NCBI GenBank assembly: GCA_949358305.1
Contig: OX442318.1
Location: forward strand, 3,832,501-3,896,500
Length of the DNA stretch: 64,000 nt
Direction of reading: 5' to 3'
Source of the DNA: Strigamia acuminata
Taxonomy: Eukaryota; Arthropoda; Chilopoda; Geophilomorpha; Linotaeniidae
Under the pieces are notes generated by a model that worked only from the letters and a program-made list of their open reading frames with translations, was not told where the DNA came from and searched no databases. The number at the start of each line of letters is the position of its first letter. Positions within the stretch are counted from its first letter, which is position 1. Positions 31,372-42,860 of the stretch are shown here, piece after piece. Made by a program: the position numbers and the translations under genes.

Positions 31372-32666
31372 TGCATCTTCAAAAAATATAAATTTTATTT
31401 GAGAACACGAATCAAACTGTCGGTAATTAATTTAATTTCAAATTAAATTAATTGTCGACCAACAACTGGATTAATTTCGCAATTAAATTCTTAAGTTCCT
31501 TTTGTTAGCGGGTTTCCTTCATTTGTCGAATAATTATTAACATTAATAATTATTCTTGACTTGGTAGATAATTTCATCTTATCCTTTAAAACAATATCGT
31601 TGAAAAACTATTCAAATTAGTGTTTATTAAATAAAATAAACCTAATTTTTACATCTAAACGACATAATAACTAAACAACCTGTCAAAATATTAAAAAATA
31701 TTTTTGCAGTATTTTTAGTATCTGACAATATACATGACTTTTAACTGTACGAATAACTCTATAATTCGTCCGAGTAAAAATCTATCACCGACATCTGGTG
31801 GCGTTCGTTAGTATCATACACGTGACTTGTTAACACATGTATGCTCACCAATTTCAAAGGAATTTAAGCGATATTTTTTATCTTTTATAAAATAAACACT
31901 TACTAACTAGGTGCAGTCCTAACAGGGTATATTTGGCTAGTTTAACGTCTAGCTTCGCGTATTTGCGAGGGCTGCTCGGTTCCGGCGACGTTGGCCGATA
32001 AAGACGTTGTGCGGCACGTGCAAATTCTAAGTCTGCCGTAATGGACGCTTAACCAAAATAAATGTCGTCAATTAATGTCAAAATATTATTAATTTTGACA
32101 AAATATTGCTTAAATATTTACCGGAAAATCACGTAGTGAATTCGCGGGAAGGTTCCTTGTGATTTTGCCACGAAATGGTTTCGATAATCAGCGTCGTGTC
32201 GATAATTTCTGAATTTGAACTGATATTCGTCAAATGAAAAAATCAGTAAAATAAACGATAAGTGTTCAAAATCATCTAGATTTTAACTCACTAAAATTCA
32301 GCGAAAATCCGTTAAAGCGTCGAAAAGTCGAGAATAATCCTTGATTTCAGTCCAGTACAAAACTTGGCGAACAAGTGAGTGATAATCTCAAACCAGGGGT
32401 TAAGGGGAGTTTCGAGGAGTAATTTGATTGGTTTGTAATTACTCATCTCGAAGTTTCTATTAACCCAAAGGGGGAAAACATAGTTTCAAGTAAATGTTTA
32501 CACGTAGATTAATTTAAATACAATCGGCCGTGTAAAAATAACTCAAACATTTGTTAAATTTTATCTACATTGGTGAAATGTTTTTATTAATAAAATTTAA
32601 CAATCCTTCGTGAATATGATTGGAAATATTTATTTAAAAAATAAAATATTTTCAATATATTGTGTC
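31372..32666 (-). other. Spacer between pol and the extra gene of the nested element
   Basis: AT-rich, 1.3 kb, without an open frame I would defend. Its presence in both nested elements suggests that the extra gene is expressed from its own or a spliced RNA, but no splice pair was identified. Confidence 0.5.
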
Positions 32667-35600
32667 CTAACCCAACTTGACTTGTGTTAAACAATTTATG
32701 AGTTGTACAAAATCGGTCACGTATTTTGTGTTCGGCTTGGGTCTACGTTTAGACTGTCGAACGGGAGATGGAAATCTTTTCCTCTTTTTAGACGGATTTT
32801 GAGGAGTTTCGTCCTCTTTAGAAGAAATCTGAGAAGTTTCCTCCTCTTTCTCTTCAACTAAATCCCCTGTTTCTATGGACACAGGTTCATTTATTAATTC
32901 TGAAGAATTAATAACCTGACCTGCCATCCAATCTGGAGTCGGGTGTGACTCGTTGGTACCGACTTTCTGATCTAATGTCCATTCCTCAATCGGGTAACTT
33001 GGGATATAAGGCATTAAATCCTGTATGTTGATCGCTTTTGCTTTTGAATTGTCGGAGAGCTTCCGTAGCGTGTAGGAACCTCCGCCGAGAATAGCCGTAA
33101 TTTCCCAAGGTCCATCACGTTTCTCAGCGAATCCTGCCGAAATCCCTTTATCTTTATTTGATAAAATATGTGTGGCTTTCCACACGAGATCTCCTTTGGC
33201 AAATTGACAAATATAATATTTGTCTTTATGTAGTCGATCATGCTTTTCGTAATTCGATTGAATTTTCCGATGCATTTCGCTGTGTGCACGTCTAATTACG
33301 TCTAAAATACTATAGACATAAGCTTCGGGGTTCTCTTTGTCGAATTTGATGGCGTGTTTAGTAATACGCGGGTCAAATGGCAAAGGAACGATTCTTCCTG
33401 TATTAAGAATCATCGGAGAACAATTTGTTGCCTCGGACTTAGCGGTGCGCATCGCAAAGGCAAAAGAATTTAAATATTTTGGCCAGTGAGAGTGAATGTC
33501 TGAGTATAAAGCTAACATCATTTTTAAAGTCCTGTTAGCCCGCTCTGTAATATTAGCGGCAGCGTGATATGGGCTAATGTGAGCAATATCTACGTGATTT
33601 TTTCGACAAAAATCATTAAATATTGTTGACACGAATTGTTTGCCGTTGTCGGAGATTATCTTTTTTGGATATCCCCAACGGTGGAAAACTTCGCTCATCT
33701 TATTAACAATGCATTCACTTGATGCAGTTGCTAGTGGGAAGACTTCAATCCATTTTGTACAATTATCAATGATTACTAAAATCCATTTTAATTGTGAACG
33801 ACCAGCTGGCTTTGGTCCCATCAGGTCAATGCTTATTGTCTCCCATGGGTTGGTCATGTTGTGGGGTGTATAGCTTGCCCGATGCTTTTGGTGTTGACTA
33901 GGTTTGTATTGTTGGCAATGAGTGCAACTGCGAACGTAGTTTCGAGTGTCTTTGCTCATTCTAGGCCAGAAATACATCTTCTTTGCTCTATCTAGGGTTT
34001 TACTCATGCCAGCGTGTCCTGTAAGTGGGTGGCCATGGCATGCGAATAATGCACGTCTCACAAGAGAGCGTGGAATTACCGCCTTAAACCCGTTGCCGGA
34101 GTCGTTTAACTCCTCCTCATCGGTCGGAGCAAAATAAATTAGCATAACACCTTTATTTTCTTCCGGTTCGTCGAGAGTGTAGCCACGAATCGCATTTAAC
34201 CAATGTTTATCCGTGATACGATTTTTTAATTTTTCGTCTCCTTTTAGGTAAACAAGGATTTTACTACATGCTGGATCTTTAAGCTGCGCTTCGATAATTT
34301 CGTCTCGCGTCGGCGGAACTACTTTTAGGATATCTGTTAGCGCAGTGTGTATATTTTCGTGATTACAATCGTGGACATCTATATGTCTGCAATTTTCTCT
34401 CGTACATCCTTCTTCCTCCCCCTTTTCTCCAGAATCATGAAATCTAACTGGATTATATGATTCTGAGAAAAAATCTAAACTAAGGCCAACATTTGTAAGA
34501 AAATGTTTGCGCTCAGTTTCCGTCACTTGTAAAGATGCACACCTGTTTCCATTCCAAGTTGGATAGAAATGGGTGATTTCCTCTGGTTCGATATAATCAT
34601 AATCCGGAGTGTCTAGTGCAGACAGTGGAGCGCGTGATAATGCGTCCGCTACTTGGTTCATTGCGCCGCGTCTAAAAATAATTTTAAACGCGCCACATTG
34701 TATTTTGACGGCCCAACGACCAAACCTTCCCGATGGTTCCGGCGTACTCATCAACCAGCTAAGGGCCTTAGCATCGGACTCGAGAGTGAAAGTCGTGTAT
34801 TCAATATATGGGCGAAATCTTTCGATTGCCCATACAACAGCCAAACACTCTAATTCCGGCGTAGAATACCTTACTTCGGCCCCGTGTAACACTCGACTGG
34901 CGTACGCGACTGCTTTCGGGACCATTATTAATTTCTGTTTCTTTTCACAGAATAACTCTACGTCTTGACAGAGTACTGCACCCAAGCCTGAATGAGAAGC
35001 ATCTGTCAAAATGACAAAAGGTTTATTCATATCTGGCATGTGAAGAAGGGCTTGGTCCTTGTCACACAAAATATCTTTGATAGTTTCGAATGCAGTTGTT
35101 TGTGAATCATCCCACACAAACTTTGCTTGATCATGCATAATATTGGTCAATGGACGAGCAATATTTGCGATGTTAGGAATAAATTTTCGGAAAAAATTCG
35201 CAAGTCCTACAAATCTCTGAATGTCTTTAGAACAAGTCGGTTTGGGAAAATTCCTTACAGCCGAGACTTTGTCCGGGTCTGGAAGAAGAGATCCCTCGGA
35301 AATTAAATGGCCTAAAAATCGTAATGATGTTCGACCAAATTTTGACTTGTCTTTATTGATAGTTAGATTTGCGGCATCTAACTTCTCAAGTACGTCTTTA
35401 ATATGTAATAAATGATTTTCCCATGTGTCAGAAAAAATAATTATATCGTCTAAATAGACCAGAGCATGTTTATATAAAGAGTCACCTAATACAGTAGTCA
35501 TGAGGTGTTGAAAAGAACTAGGTGCATTACAAAGACCAAATGGCAATCTCTTGAATTGAAATTTGCCTTTTGGGGTGTAAAAAGCAGTTTTGCTCTTATC

Positions 35601-36947
35601 CTCCTCCTCCATTTCCATTTGATGATAACCTTTAGTTAAATCAATGGATGTAAAGTACTTGGCCTGATTAGTATGGTGAATTAATAGGTCAATACTTGGC
35701 ATTTGAATTGCATCAACTTCTGTGATCGCATTCAACCAGCGGTAGTCGATACATAATCGATACTTCCCGCCGGGTTTAGCCACTATGACGGGGTGACTTA
35801 TATAAGGGCCAGTGGCAGGTTCGATTAACCCATCGGCCTCTAACTCCTCGACCAATTCCGTCATAATGGCCTTCTTGGCCGGGTTGTACATTCTATATGG
35901 CTGGTGTTTCCAAGTAGCACCAGGTTTAAACTTGATGCTGTGCTTGGCCACCTTCGTACAGCCCAATTGGTCTCGAAATACGTTTTTTAATTTCACAAGA
36001 ACGTTTACGAGTAGCTGTTTTTCTTCCGTCGAGCTGTTGCAGCCTTCGACGAGTTTTTCTGCCCAGTCAGGTGAAGTGGGAGTTCCTTCACCTTGGAGAC
36101 CCAAAGTCCTAATGCTTGCTAAACAACAGTTAAGTTCAGTGGTCTCGTATGGTGCTGTCCATCCGGGCATGTCATCACAGGTGAACACAGCCCGTCGGGG
36201 ATTAGGGTTTATCCCCGTTCTACGCATAAAATTGTGACCCAAAATTAACCCACATACATTCTTGTGTAGAATTATGAAGGTCATAGGTGTAACTCTCCTT
36301 TTATCGGCCCATTTGACACAAAGACAAACTTGACCGATAGGTCGGTGATCTATTCCGACTGCGCAGACACGCATTCCGCGGGGACATTCTTGTATGAATT
36401 CCACCGGAATTTCTGTGTTTGAAAGGAGTTGTACTCCAATAAAACATTGGGTGGCTCCAGAGTCCATTAGTGCGTTGTAATCCAAACCTCCAATTTGGAC
36501 ATTCATACGCGGATCATCTTTGCCACCATTGATTAATTTGCTATTGCAAAGTTTGCCAAGCAATACTTTTCGTTCTTTCTTGTTCCATTTTTCAAGTTTA
36601 AGAAGTTTTCTTAACTTGAAAACCTTGGGTACAAGCGGTTTCTTGGGTGCATTCCAACTTCCACTGAAAATACTCAAATTTTCTAGTTGGTCTGTCATGA
36701 TTTTTAAATTCTCATCGACACCACCAGTGGAACTACTAGCTTTCCGACAGACAGGCACTGCTTCGTAAGAAATGACCAACGATGGTGGTTTATTCTTCGA
36801 ATCATCGACATAAGGTACTGTGAGATGACTAGGCTTATGTCTTATTTTAATTTCTTTTTTATGAAAAAATAAATCATTTGACAATTCCGAGAGAGGAAAC
36901 AACTCTTTAAGCGGGGGTTGGACAACTTGAACAACCCCCTGAATCAG
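32667..36947 (-). CDS. pol: Pol polyprotein of the nested element
   Basis: Translation would enter by -1 shift at the slippery site just upstream. Numbering from 36902, the protease has DSG at 147-149 (ALMDSGATQ) and LILGHNF near 220. The reverse transcriptase has SIDLTKGYHQ near 419 and YLDD at 483-486. RNase H has D634. The integrase has H956 or H958, H963, C993 and C996, and catalytic D1026, D1085 and E1120. A GPW-type module (GPWEI) follows. A small cysteine- and histidine-rich patch lies between RNase H and integrase near 833-848. The C-terminus is basic. No lesion was seen. Confidence 0.94.
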   Translation of the reverse strand: MIQGVVQVVQPPLKELFPLSELSNDLFFHKKEIKIRHKPSHLTVPYVDDSKNKPPSLVISYEAVPVCRKASSSTGGVDENLKIMTDQLENLSIFSGSWNAPKKPLVPKVFKLRKLLKLEKWNKKERKVLLGKLCNSKLINGGKDDPRMNVQIGGLDYNALMDSGATQCFIGVQLLSNTEIPVEFIQECPRGMRVCAVGIDHRPIGQVCLCVKWADKRRVTPMTFIILHKNVCGLILGHNFMRRTGINPNPRRAVFTCDDMPGWTAPYETTELNCCLASIRTLGLQGEGTPTSPDWAEKLVEGCNSSTEEKQLLVNVLVKLKNVFRDQLGCTKVAKHSIKFKPGATWKHQPYRMYNPAKKAIMTELVEELEADGLIEPATGPYISHPVIVAKPGGKYRLCIDYRWLNAITEVDAIQMPSIDLLIHHTNQAKYFTSIDLTKGYHQMEMEEEDKSKTAFYTPKGKFQFKRLPFGLCNAPSSFQHLMTTVLGDSLYKHALVYLDDIIIFSDTWENHLLHIKDVLEKLDAANLTINKDKSKFGRTSLRFLGHLISEGSLLPDPDKVSAVRNFPKPTCSKDIQRFVGLANFFRKFIPNIANIARPLTNIMHDQAKFVWDDSQTTAFETIKDILCDKDQALLHMPDMNKPFVILTDASHSGLGAVLCQDVELFCEKKQKLIMVPKAVAYASRVLHGAEVRYSTPELECLAVVWAIERFRPYIEYTTFTLESDAKALSWLMSTPEPSGRFGRWAVKIQCGAFKIIFRRGAMNQVADALSRAPLSALDTPDYDYIEPEEITHFYPTWNGNRCASLQVTETERKHFLTNVGLSLDFFSESYNPVRFHDSGEKGEEEGCTRENCRHIDVHDCNHENIHTALTDILKVVPPTRDEIIEAQLKDPACSKILVYLKGDEKLKNRITDKHWLNAIRGYTLDEPEENKGVMLIYFAPTDEEELNDSGNGFKAVIPRSLVRRALFACHGHPLTGHAGMSKTLDRAKKMYFWPRMSKDTRNYVRSCTHCQQYKPSQHQKHRASYTPHNMTNPWETISIDLMGPKPAGRSQLKWILVIIDNCTKWIEVFPLATASSECIVNKMSEVFHRWGYPKKIISDNGKQFVSTIFNDFCRKNHVDIAHISPYHAAANITERANRTLKMMLALYSDIHSHWPKYLNSFAFAMRTAKSEATNCSPMILNTGRIVPLPFDPRITKHAIKFDKENPEAYVYSILDVIRRAHSEMHRKIQSNYEKHDRLHKDKYYICQFAKGDLVWKATHILSNKDKGISAGFAEKRDGPWEITAILGGGSYTLRKLSDNSKAKAINIQDLMPYIPSYPIEEWTLDQKVGTNESHPTPDWMAGQVINSSELINEPVSIETGDLVEEKEEETSQISSKEDETPQNPSKKRKRFPSPVRQSKRRPKPNTKYVTDFVQLINCLTQVKLG

Positions 36948-38992
36948 TTTTTTGTCTCGTCGGGAGTGACTGACTCAGTGGCTGCTGGTAAATGCTTAAT
37001 TAACAGGTCAACCATGTTTTTTTGAAAGTCAGTAAATTTGGAGTCTAAAGTTTCTGACGTAACCCAATTTTGTTTGGGTCGTTTAAACTCGGGGTTGGGA
37101 GCAGAGTGGTTAAATCTTTTATTTGAATTTAACGAGTCTGTTTTCCCTGCTAATTTTTTAGCAAGAGCGGGACATTCTCTTTTAAAATGTCCAGGCTCGT
37201 GACAGAAAAAGCATTTTCCAGTAGTCTTTTCATACTGGGCGGCAAATAATCGCTCCATTGAACCATCGTCAGTTGAGTCGTCATTTTCCGACTCGTCTTC
37301 ATTTTCAACCTCATCTTGCGTTTGTGTCAAACGTAGTGAAGTTTTAGATGGAAAAATCTTAGATTTTTCGTGAACTTTTGGAGTAGGATGATTCTCTCGA
37401 TTATCATACTCCAATTTTGCTGCAAGTTGAGAACTTTCAAACTTAGAGCGATTTGCTCCTACATATTGTAGAATGTCATCTACTGTAAAGTTACCATACA
37501 TTCCTTGTGTACATAACGCCGTGAAACTTTCTTGAGTTAGATTGTCGAATAATTGTGCACGTCCAGTTTTATCACCTGGCGGCACTTCACCTTGTTCTTG
37601 CGTATAACGCAGAAGAAAACTATAAAGTGACTCGTCGGCTCGTTGTTTTACATTAAGAAGTCGCCTTTCTCTTGTAAGTGGAACGAGATCGAAACAATCG
37701 AGAAAAGAGGCTTCGAAAGTTCGCCAACTGTTAAAAGTGTGGCGTTGCTTATGGAACCAACGTTGTGCATGGCCTAATAGGCGTCCAGGTACAGCAGTGT
37801 GTACCATGTCGTCTAAAGGAATGCCTTTCCCGAGTGCGACAGCTTTGACGATTTCAAGGAATCGCGCAACCTCTGTCTGTTTCCCGTCAAAAATAGGAAT
37901 CTCAATTCCTTTTCCAAAATTCTGACTGGGATTACTCGGACTTCGGATTTGACCAACTAAACCCTGAATAATTTGTTTTACATTTTCGTCCGACAAATTA
38001 GAAACAGAGTTCGAATTGGGTGTAGACCGACTTTCTTGGTCTCTGGGTGGCGGATTTGGCTCTCCTTGACAATTTTGATGTCCATCAGGTGGCGGTGGAG
38101 AACGCGAATTATTTCGTCGGTGGAAATTATTGTTATAATTTCCCCCTCTACCAGCGTGAGATTCGTCACTACTCGAGTTAGGGTCGGAGTCACGAGGATC
38201 ACCTGGAGCTCCGGGAAAACGTTGATTTCTCGGCGGAGCTCGTCCACCCTGAGAGCGGGAATTTCTATAATTCCTAAAATCCCCATCAGATTGGGTGTGA
38301 GATTGAAAATTTTGATAATTTTCATTTCTCCCCCTTGGTAGGACCGACAGATTAGTTCGAGGCTGTGGAACTCGAAAAGAATCATTCAAATTCCCAGTGG
38401 GAGCGGGTAAATTATTATTTACTGCCGTCGCACTTGGCAAATTTCGGGAAATTGGCGCAGAAATATTTCCTTGTCCGGAATTTCCCATTCTTTCGGCCGA
38501 ATTCGATCGCCAAGAACTAGCTGGTAACTGAATCGAAGGTTGAACGGATAATGAAGAATTTAACTGCCCATTGTCGTCACGAGCAACATTCATTCGCCAT
38601 CCAGGTAATTGCTGGTAGCGATATGTGGCCGGTGAACGAGGGCCAGTTCGATCTACAGAAACACTTCGTTCGTTGGTTACAACTACATCGGGAGTAATTA
38701 CACGATTTCTCTCGTGATGATTATTCGCCGTGTATTGTTGAGCTTCACACAGAGAGGAAAACTGCGTCACTTCCAATTGGTAATGGCGACAGTAAACCTC
38801 TAAATCATGCGGGACGGATAGTGGATCCGTTTGAGAACTACCTGGGTTGGAAACGTCTCTAGGAACATTTTCTTCCCCCTGGCTTTCTAAATCAGACTCC
38901 ACAATTCCTCTTGGTGTTTCACACATACCACCACGTCGTCGTGCTCCACGATTTCCTCGTGTTCCACGAACTCTTACAGGTCTACGGGCCAT
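36944..38992 (-). CDS. gag: Gag polyprotein of the nested element
   Basis: The first ATG is at 38992; an upstream TTG is open in frame. The N-terminus is arginine- and glycine-rich, followed by a long asparagine/proline/serine-rich region. A retrotransposon gag core lies near residues 400-480 (FEASFLDCFDLVPLTRERR). One CCHC zinc knuckle, CFFCHEPGHFKREC, is near residue 600. The stop lies directly after the slippery heptamer. Confidence 0.92.
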   Translation of the reverse strand: MARRPVRVRGTRGNRGARRRGGMCETPRGIVESDLESQGEENVPRDVSNPGSSQTDPLSVPHDLEVYCRHYQLEVTQFSSLCEAQQYTANNHHERNRVITPDVVVTNERSVSVDRTGPRSPATYRYQQLPGWRMNVARDDNGQLNSSLSVQPSIQLPASSWRSNSAERMGNSGQGNISAPISRNLPSATAVNNNLPAPTGNLNDSFRVPQPRTNLSVLPRGRNENYQNFQSHTQSDGDFRNYRNSRSQGGRAPPRNQRFPGAPGDPRDSDPNSSSDESHAGRGGNYNNNFHRRNNSRSPPPPDGHQNCQGEPNPPPRDQESRSTPNSNSVSNLSDENVKQIIQGLVGQIRSPSNPSQNFGKGIEIPIFDGKQTEVARFLEIVKAVALGKGIPLDDMVHTAVPGRLLGHAQRWFHKQRHTFNSWRTFEASFLDCFDLVPLTRERRLLNVKQRADESLYSFLLRYTQEQGEVPPGDKTGRAQLFDNLTQESFTALCTQGMYGNFTVDDILQYVGANRSKFESSQLAAKLEYDNRENHPTPKVHEKSKIFPSKTSLRLTQTQDEVENEDESENDDSTDDGSMERLFAAQYEKTTGKCFFCHEPGHFKRECPALAKKLAGKTDSLNSNKRFNHSAPNPEFKRPKQNWVTSETLDSKFTDFQKNMVDLLIKHLPAATESVTPDETKN
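36947..36953 (-). promoter_or_regulatory. -1 ribosomal frameshift site A AAA AAC at the gag-pol junction
   Basis: On the minus strand the gag codons read ACA AAA AAC TGA. A AAA AAC is a classic slippery heptamer, and it sits immediately before the gag stop. A -1 slip continues into the open pol frame. A downstream GC-rich stretch (CAGGGGGTTG and CAACCCCCG, 36908-36943) can pair, which would supply a stimulatory stem. Confidence 0.82.
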
Positions 38993-39835
38993 AATACTCA
39001 AAGAAATACACGTACAAAAGAAAAAATAAACTTTAACTGACTAGCGTAAATGTAACACGCTTAATATTAAACTAAGAAATAATTTGAAAAAATACAACCT
39101 TAGCTGCTAAAACTGAAGTGGCTTCGGGAAAAAACTGTCCTGTTGCGTGGTCAAGAATGGTCCAAACGGGCACTGGTCACAAAGGCACAACTGGATGGTC
39201 GCACTGTCGAAAAGCAAGTGTGGCTGAATATTGGTTGTCAAACTAGCTTCCGGAAAATCTCCTTTGTCAAGACAGTCTGCTGCGATTGGCGATGTTGAAA
39301 AATTTCTGATAATTTCTAACCCGAAATTCTCAACAATGTCACATCTGGATGACCTACTCCGAGCTGCATCGTGAGTGGCTCTCTTTGGCACATTCTTTAC
39401 CTTGTCAGGGATTAAAAAATCATAATTCCTAACATTGACAGAACAATAGAAAACTAGTCAAGTTTTTAACCAGTAACATAAAATATTTTAACTTTTTATT
39501 TTTTAGTCAGCAGAATTTCTAGTCAAATTCGTTTTTGATCGAAATTCAAGGTTTCGCAATTTTTCAGAATATAGCCGAATATTCTGGGAAAATCAAAATA
39601 GATTTTTTCGTAAGAGATTCGGAATTATAATGAGTTTTCAAAATAATCCAAAAATTCGACTCCAAATATTTCCAAAAGATAATGAGAATTTTTTGAAAAC
39701 AAATGAATATTTCACAGTAAATTTATAGAGAAAAATCGGAAATTTTCTAATTATAATATCTACATAAAATAATCAAAAAATTCATTTTTCAATTTTACAC
39801 TTGATCACAGAGTTCACTTCAATAAAATGCAACCT
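38993..39835 (-). other. 5' leader of the nested element
   Basis: 843 bp between primer site and gag. A 94-codon frame (39391-39107) lies here. It has no recognisable domain and may be an upstream frame or chance. Otherwise AT-rich. Confidence 0.5.
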
Positions 39836-39853
39836 ATCTCGGTGGAACCTCCA
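39836..39853 (-). promoter_or_regulatory. Primer-binding site, tRNA-Gln type
   Basis: Minus-strand TGGAGGTTCCACCGAGAT, two bases after the 5' LTR. It is complementary to the ATCTCGGTGGAACCTCCA end of metazoan tRNA-Gln over all 18 bases. Confidence 0.87.
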
Positions 39854-39855
39854 CG

Positions 39856-41444
39856 TGTGACGATTACCTTCTGGAGATAGCAATTGCTAAACTAAAGTGT
39901 GAACTATCCGTGTGAAAATGTAAAATATGCAAACCTGATGTTTTCTCAAAACATATAACATTTATTCCGGTTTGAACCTTATATAAATACTATGCCTACA
40001 AGTGGCTAAAATGACGATAAGTTAAACTATACAGTTATTTGGCAAAAGCCCTGAAATAATATCATTTGAAGGCTTCAGTCATGCAATAAGAATTTGTAAC
40101 GGTCTTATTGCTGTGACGTAAAAGATGTCATCTATGAATGGCTTTGGCTTCTAAATGGTCCGGGGTTTGGTTCTAAAAGGCGTGTAAATGGTTAGGCTGG
40201 GTGGGTTATATCCGAGAGGTGCGGTTGACTTTTCTGTATCGTCACACACATCGCGTCGCAGATAATTATTGTAATCAATAATTATTGCGAGATGTAACAA
40301 TGTGAGAATAAATATTCATATTAATTCTATGGAATTGATCATGATATTTTATAGTCACAAACTTAACTAAAACTATGAAAATAAGTAAAATATATTAAAA
40401 TAGCGCCGAGCTATTTTTGCCCCGAGTGCAATCAACATCTAAGTTAGACTTAAATGTTCCGTCAAACCAATAACGAATTGAATCGAAATATCTCGCAGGA
40501 AAGGTTATCCATCGCCGGGAAATTACTCCACTCGGTCCTGGCTGGCGGGAGAGTAACCGGGAAATTACTCCGCGTCGATCACTCTGATAATGCGTCTGTG
40601 AAATATAAATACTCCACTCTAGATTCTACATTACCAATGCGTCTGTGAATTTTACTCCACTCTAGATTCTGCACTCTACAACGGAATGTTGGCATGAAGC
40701 TGGAGGGAGTGCGTCTGTGGGTTGTACCCCACTCTAGATACTACACTTAAATGTGTCTGTGAATCTCTCCACTCTAGTTACTACATTTCTACAACGGAAT
40801 GTTGGCATGAAGAGGCGGGAAGTGTGTCTGTGAGTCTTCTACCCACTCTAGATACTTACACTAAATACCAAGTATTTCTACAACGGATTGTCGGAACGCA
40901 GAGAAGTATAATATGTGCTCAAGTAATATCAGTATCAAACAAAAACAGAACAAGAGCGAGCTATATCCGTTTTGCAGGGGGATATATACTCGGTGAGGAG
41001 AATAGCTGTTCAGTGATCCAATGGGATCACTGGGCAGTCAAATCCATCCAATCCTAGGTCATAGGAAGTGGATACTCAGGACATAGTCTTCTACTAGGTC
41101 CAAAACAGGAACTGGATATGCAGGACACATTTTGGATTAAGTCCCTTTGACTATAATCCAAAAGGAGTCCAACTCACAGTGGGTGATGGGGGGTGACTTC
41201 ACCAGGTGTAGAGTTTGCACATAATTCAATAGAATTATGTGACAAATAAATCAACTAGTATTTAAACATCCAAAAGTATTTAAAAGTGTATAAAGTTGCA
41301 GTGGAATAAAATATAAATAGTAATTTATATTTTATTCACTCAAAAATTGTCGAAATTTGAAATTGCCGCTAAAACGTATCAGCGCCATCTATTGACAAAA
41401 TAAACGTCCTAACTAACAACGTGCATGACAGTGTAACCGTCACA
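39856..41444 (-). repeat. 5' LTR of the nested element (1589 bp)
   Basis: Same length and apparent sequence as 27465-29053, including the internal GTCTGTG/CCACTCTAG repeats (about 40589-40891). Confidence 0.93.
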
Positions 41445-42173
41445 AAATGTTTAGTCACTCGCGACTGACTCATCGCGATAATTATTCACGAGCGCGCCTG
41501 ATTGGCTTACGCGTGCTTGACTCATGGTTTTCCCCTCGTTTTCTGTGATGGACTTGGCCCAAGTTCACTTCTGAGCTGTTTCAGCCAAGTCTGATCAGAA
41601 GGCGTAAGACCATGAGCTATCGTAAGTGCCTTAACTGGCCGTTGTGCATTTGGCAGACTCTCCTGTGTTAACTCACAGTATAACTCCATGCCACGTAATT
41701 GTGCATGTTTGAGTATATTCATGGTCATATCGCGTGTCTAAATTCCGCGTGTCATCTTTGTTTCCTTTCCTTTCGATGTTCTTTTGTGTTTACACGACGT
41801 TTTATGCCACTGACGTGCCTCTGGACTAGAAATTAGATTCAAGTAGCTAATGAGTTGTTTATTTCGTCTTTTGCGCGCGATTAGTGCGCGCTTGCTCGGT
41901 CTGGCCGCTCCGCCATTAGGAGTCCCTGCCAGATTAGCTTAAGCCACGTTTGCGTTGTTAATTCCGCACGTGAGCATTACTTCTTCCATTTTTAAGGCTC
42001 CAACAAACCCGGTAAAATTTGTGAAATGATCGAATAGGGGAATAAGCTTGCCGCCACCCTCCAGGCTGCTTATTGTTGCCCGGGCCCTTATTCGGGACCA
42101 GGCTCTCCCAGTATCGTAACTGGCGCGCCTTTCAAACGCGGTTTCCAATACCAGAAACAACCGGTTCATGACA
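41445..42173 (+). repeat. 3' LTR of the outer element, second piece
   Basis: Matches 15936-16664 and completes the LTR interrupted at 27464. It is followed by the target duplication AGTA. Confidence 0.93.
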
Positions 42174-42860
42174 AGTATCTTATTACTAAATTGGGTTGGA
42201 AAATTTAATTCCAATTACGGTAAATAATCTAATTTTTTATTTTTATATTTTTTTTAAAAAAAGTAAGAAAAATGGCTTGCAAATTCATCTGTCAGGGTTG
42301 AGACGAATGAGATGAAGTTACAAATGTTTTCACTGCAGTTATTAACGGAAAGCTGAGTTATGGACCACTGTATCCAATGCTGTTTTTCCCGAAAATTTTA
42401 TAGTGCCGAAATCCTGGGATTAAGGTGATCTAAATTCTAAATGCTCAGATTTTGATGCTAAAAATTTTTTTTAGAAAAATGTGCTGAATTGATACGAAAT
42501 GAGCTGAAAAATCAATTTCCGCCGTCGAAATTTTCATAGCCGAAAGATAAATTACAAATACATTTATTTTTGTGTTATTAACTTTATTTTTCATTTCTTA
42601 ATAATTTTTCAATTTAAAATACAGAAGTACACAAGAAATGTGTGGATTAAAGGACAGATCGGGATCGATTGTGAGACTAAAAGTGTTGCAAATTTCATAA
42701 ATTAATGACACCAACAGTAAAGGTTTAATCAGGTGCGATTATAAATAGTTTAATCGATAGTATTTAGATTTAGAATTTCTCATAATTAATAAATATTTCG
42801 GTAAATTTATGCGTGATATTGATATAATGATTAATTTACAAATTAAATAAATTTTTCATT
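42174..42860. other. Spacer between the nested retrotransposons and gene B
   Basis: AT-rich. The part nearest gene B resembles the 3' flanks of genes A and D, so it may include 3' UTR. No gene seen. Confidence 0.5.

Larger units (their letters stand above)
27465..41444 (-). mobile_element. Nested Ty3/gypsy-type retrotransposon, 13980 bp
   Basis: Two 1589-bp LTRs (27465-29053 and 39856-41444) flank, on the minus strand, a tRNA-Gln primer site, gag, pol in the -1 frame, a spacer, an extra gene and a polypurine tract. The target duplication is AAAT (27461-27464 and 41445-41448), lying within the outer element's 3' LTR. Insertion therefore postdates that of the outer element. All three frames appear intact, and I saw no LTR differences on reading. 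Confidence 0.95.
15662..42173 (+). mobile_element. Large Ty3/gypsy-type element (about 12.5 kb) split by a second element
   Basis: The 5' LTR is 15662-16664 (1003 bp). The 3' LTR is 27187-27464 plus 41445-42173. Removing the inner element and its 4-bp duplication gives 1003 bp again. The target duplication is AGTA (15658-15661 and 42174-42177). Order on the plus strand: LTR, tRNA-Phe primer site, gag with an internal stop, pol in the -1 frame, a spacer with a small hydrophobic frame, an extra zinc-finger gene, polypurine tract, LTR. No envelope-type protein with a signal peptide is visible. Confidence 0.93.

Noticed and set aside
42380-42425. Possible third exon of the plus-strand gene after the nest (TTTTATAG acceptor, short open piece)
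   Set aside because: It stops after six codons and has no other support.
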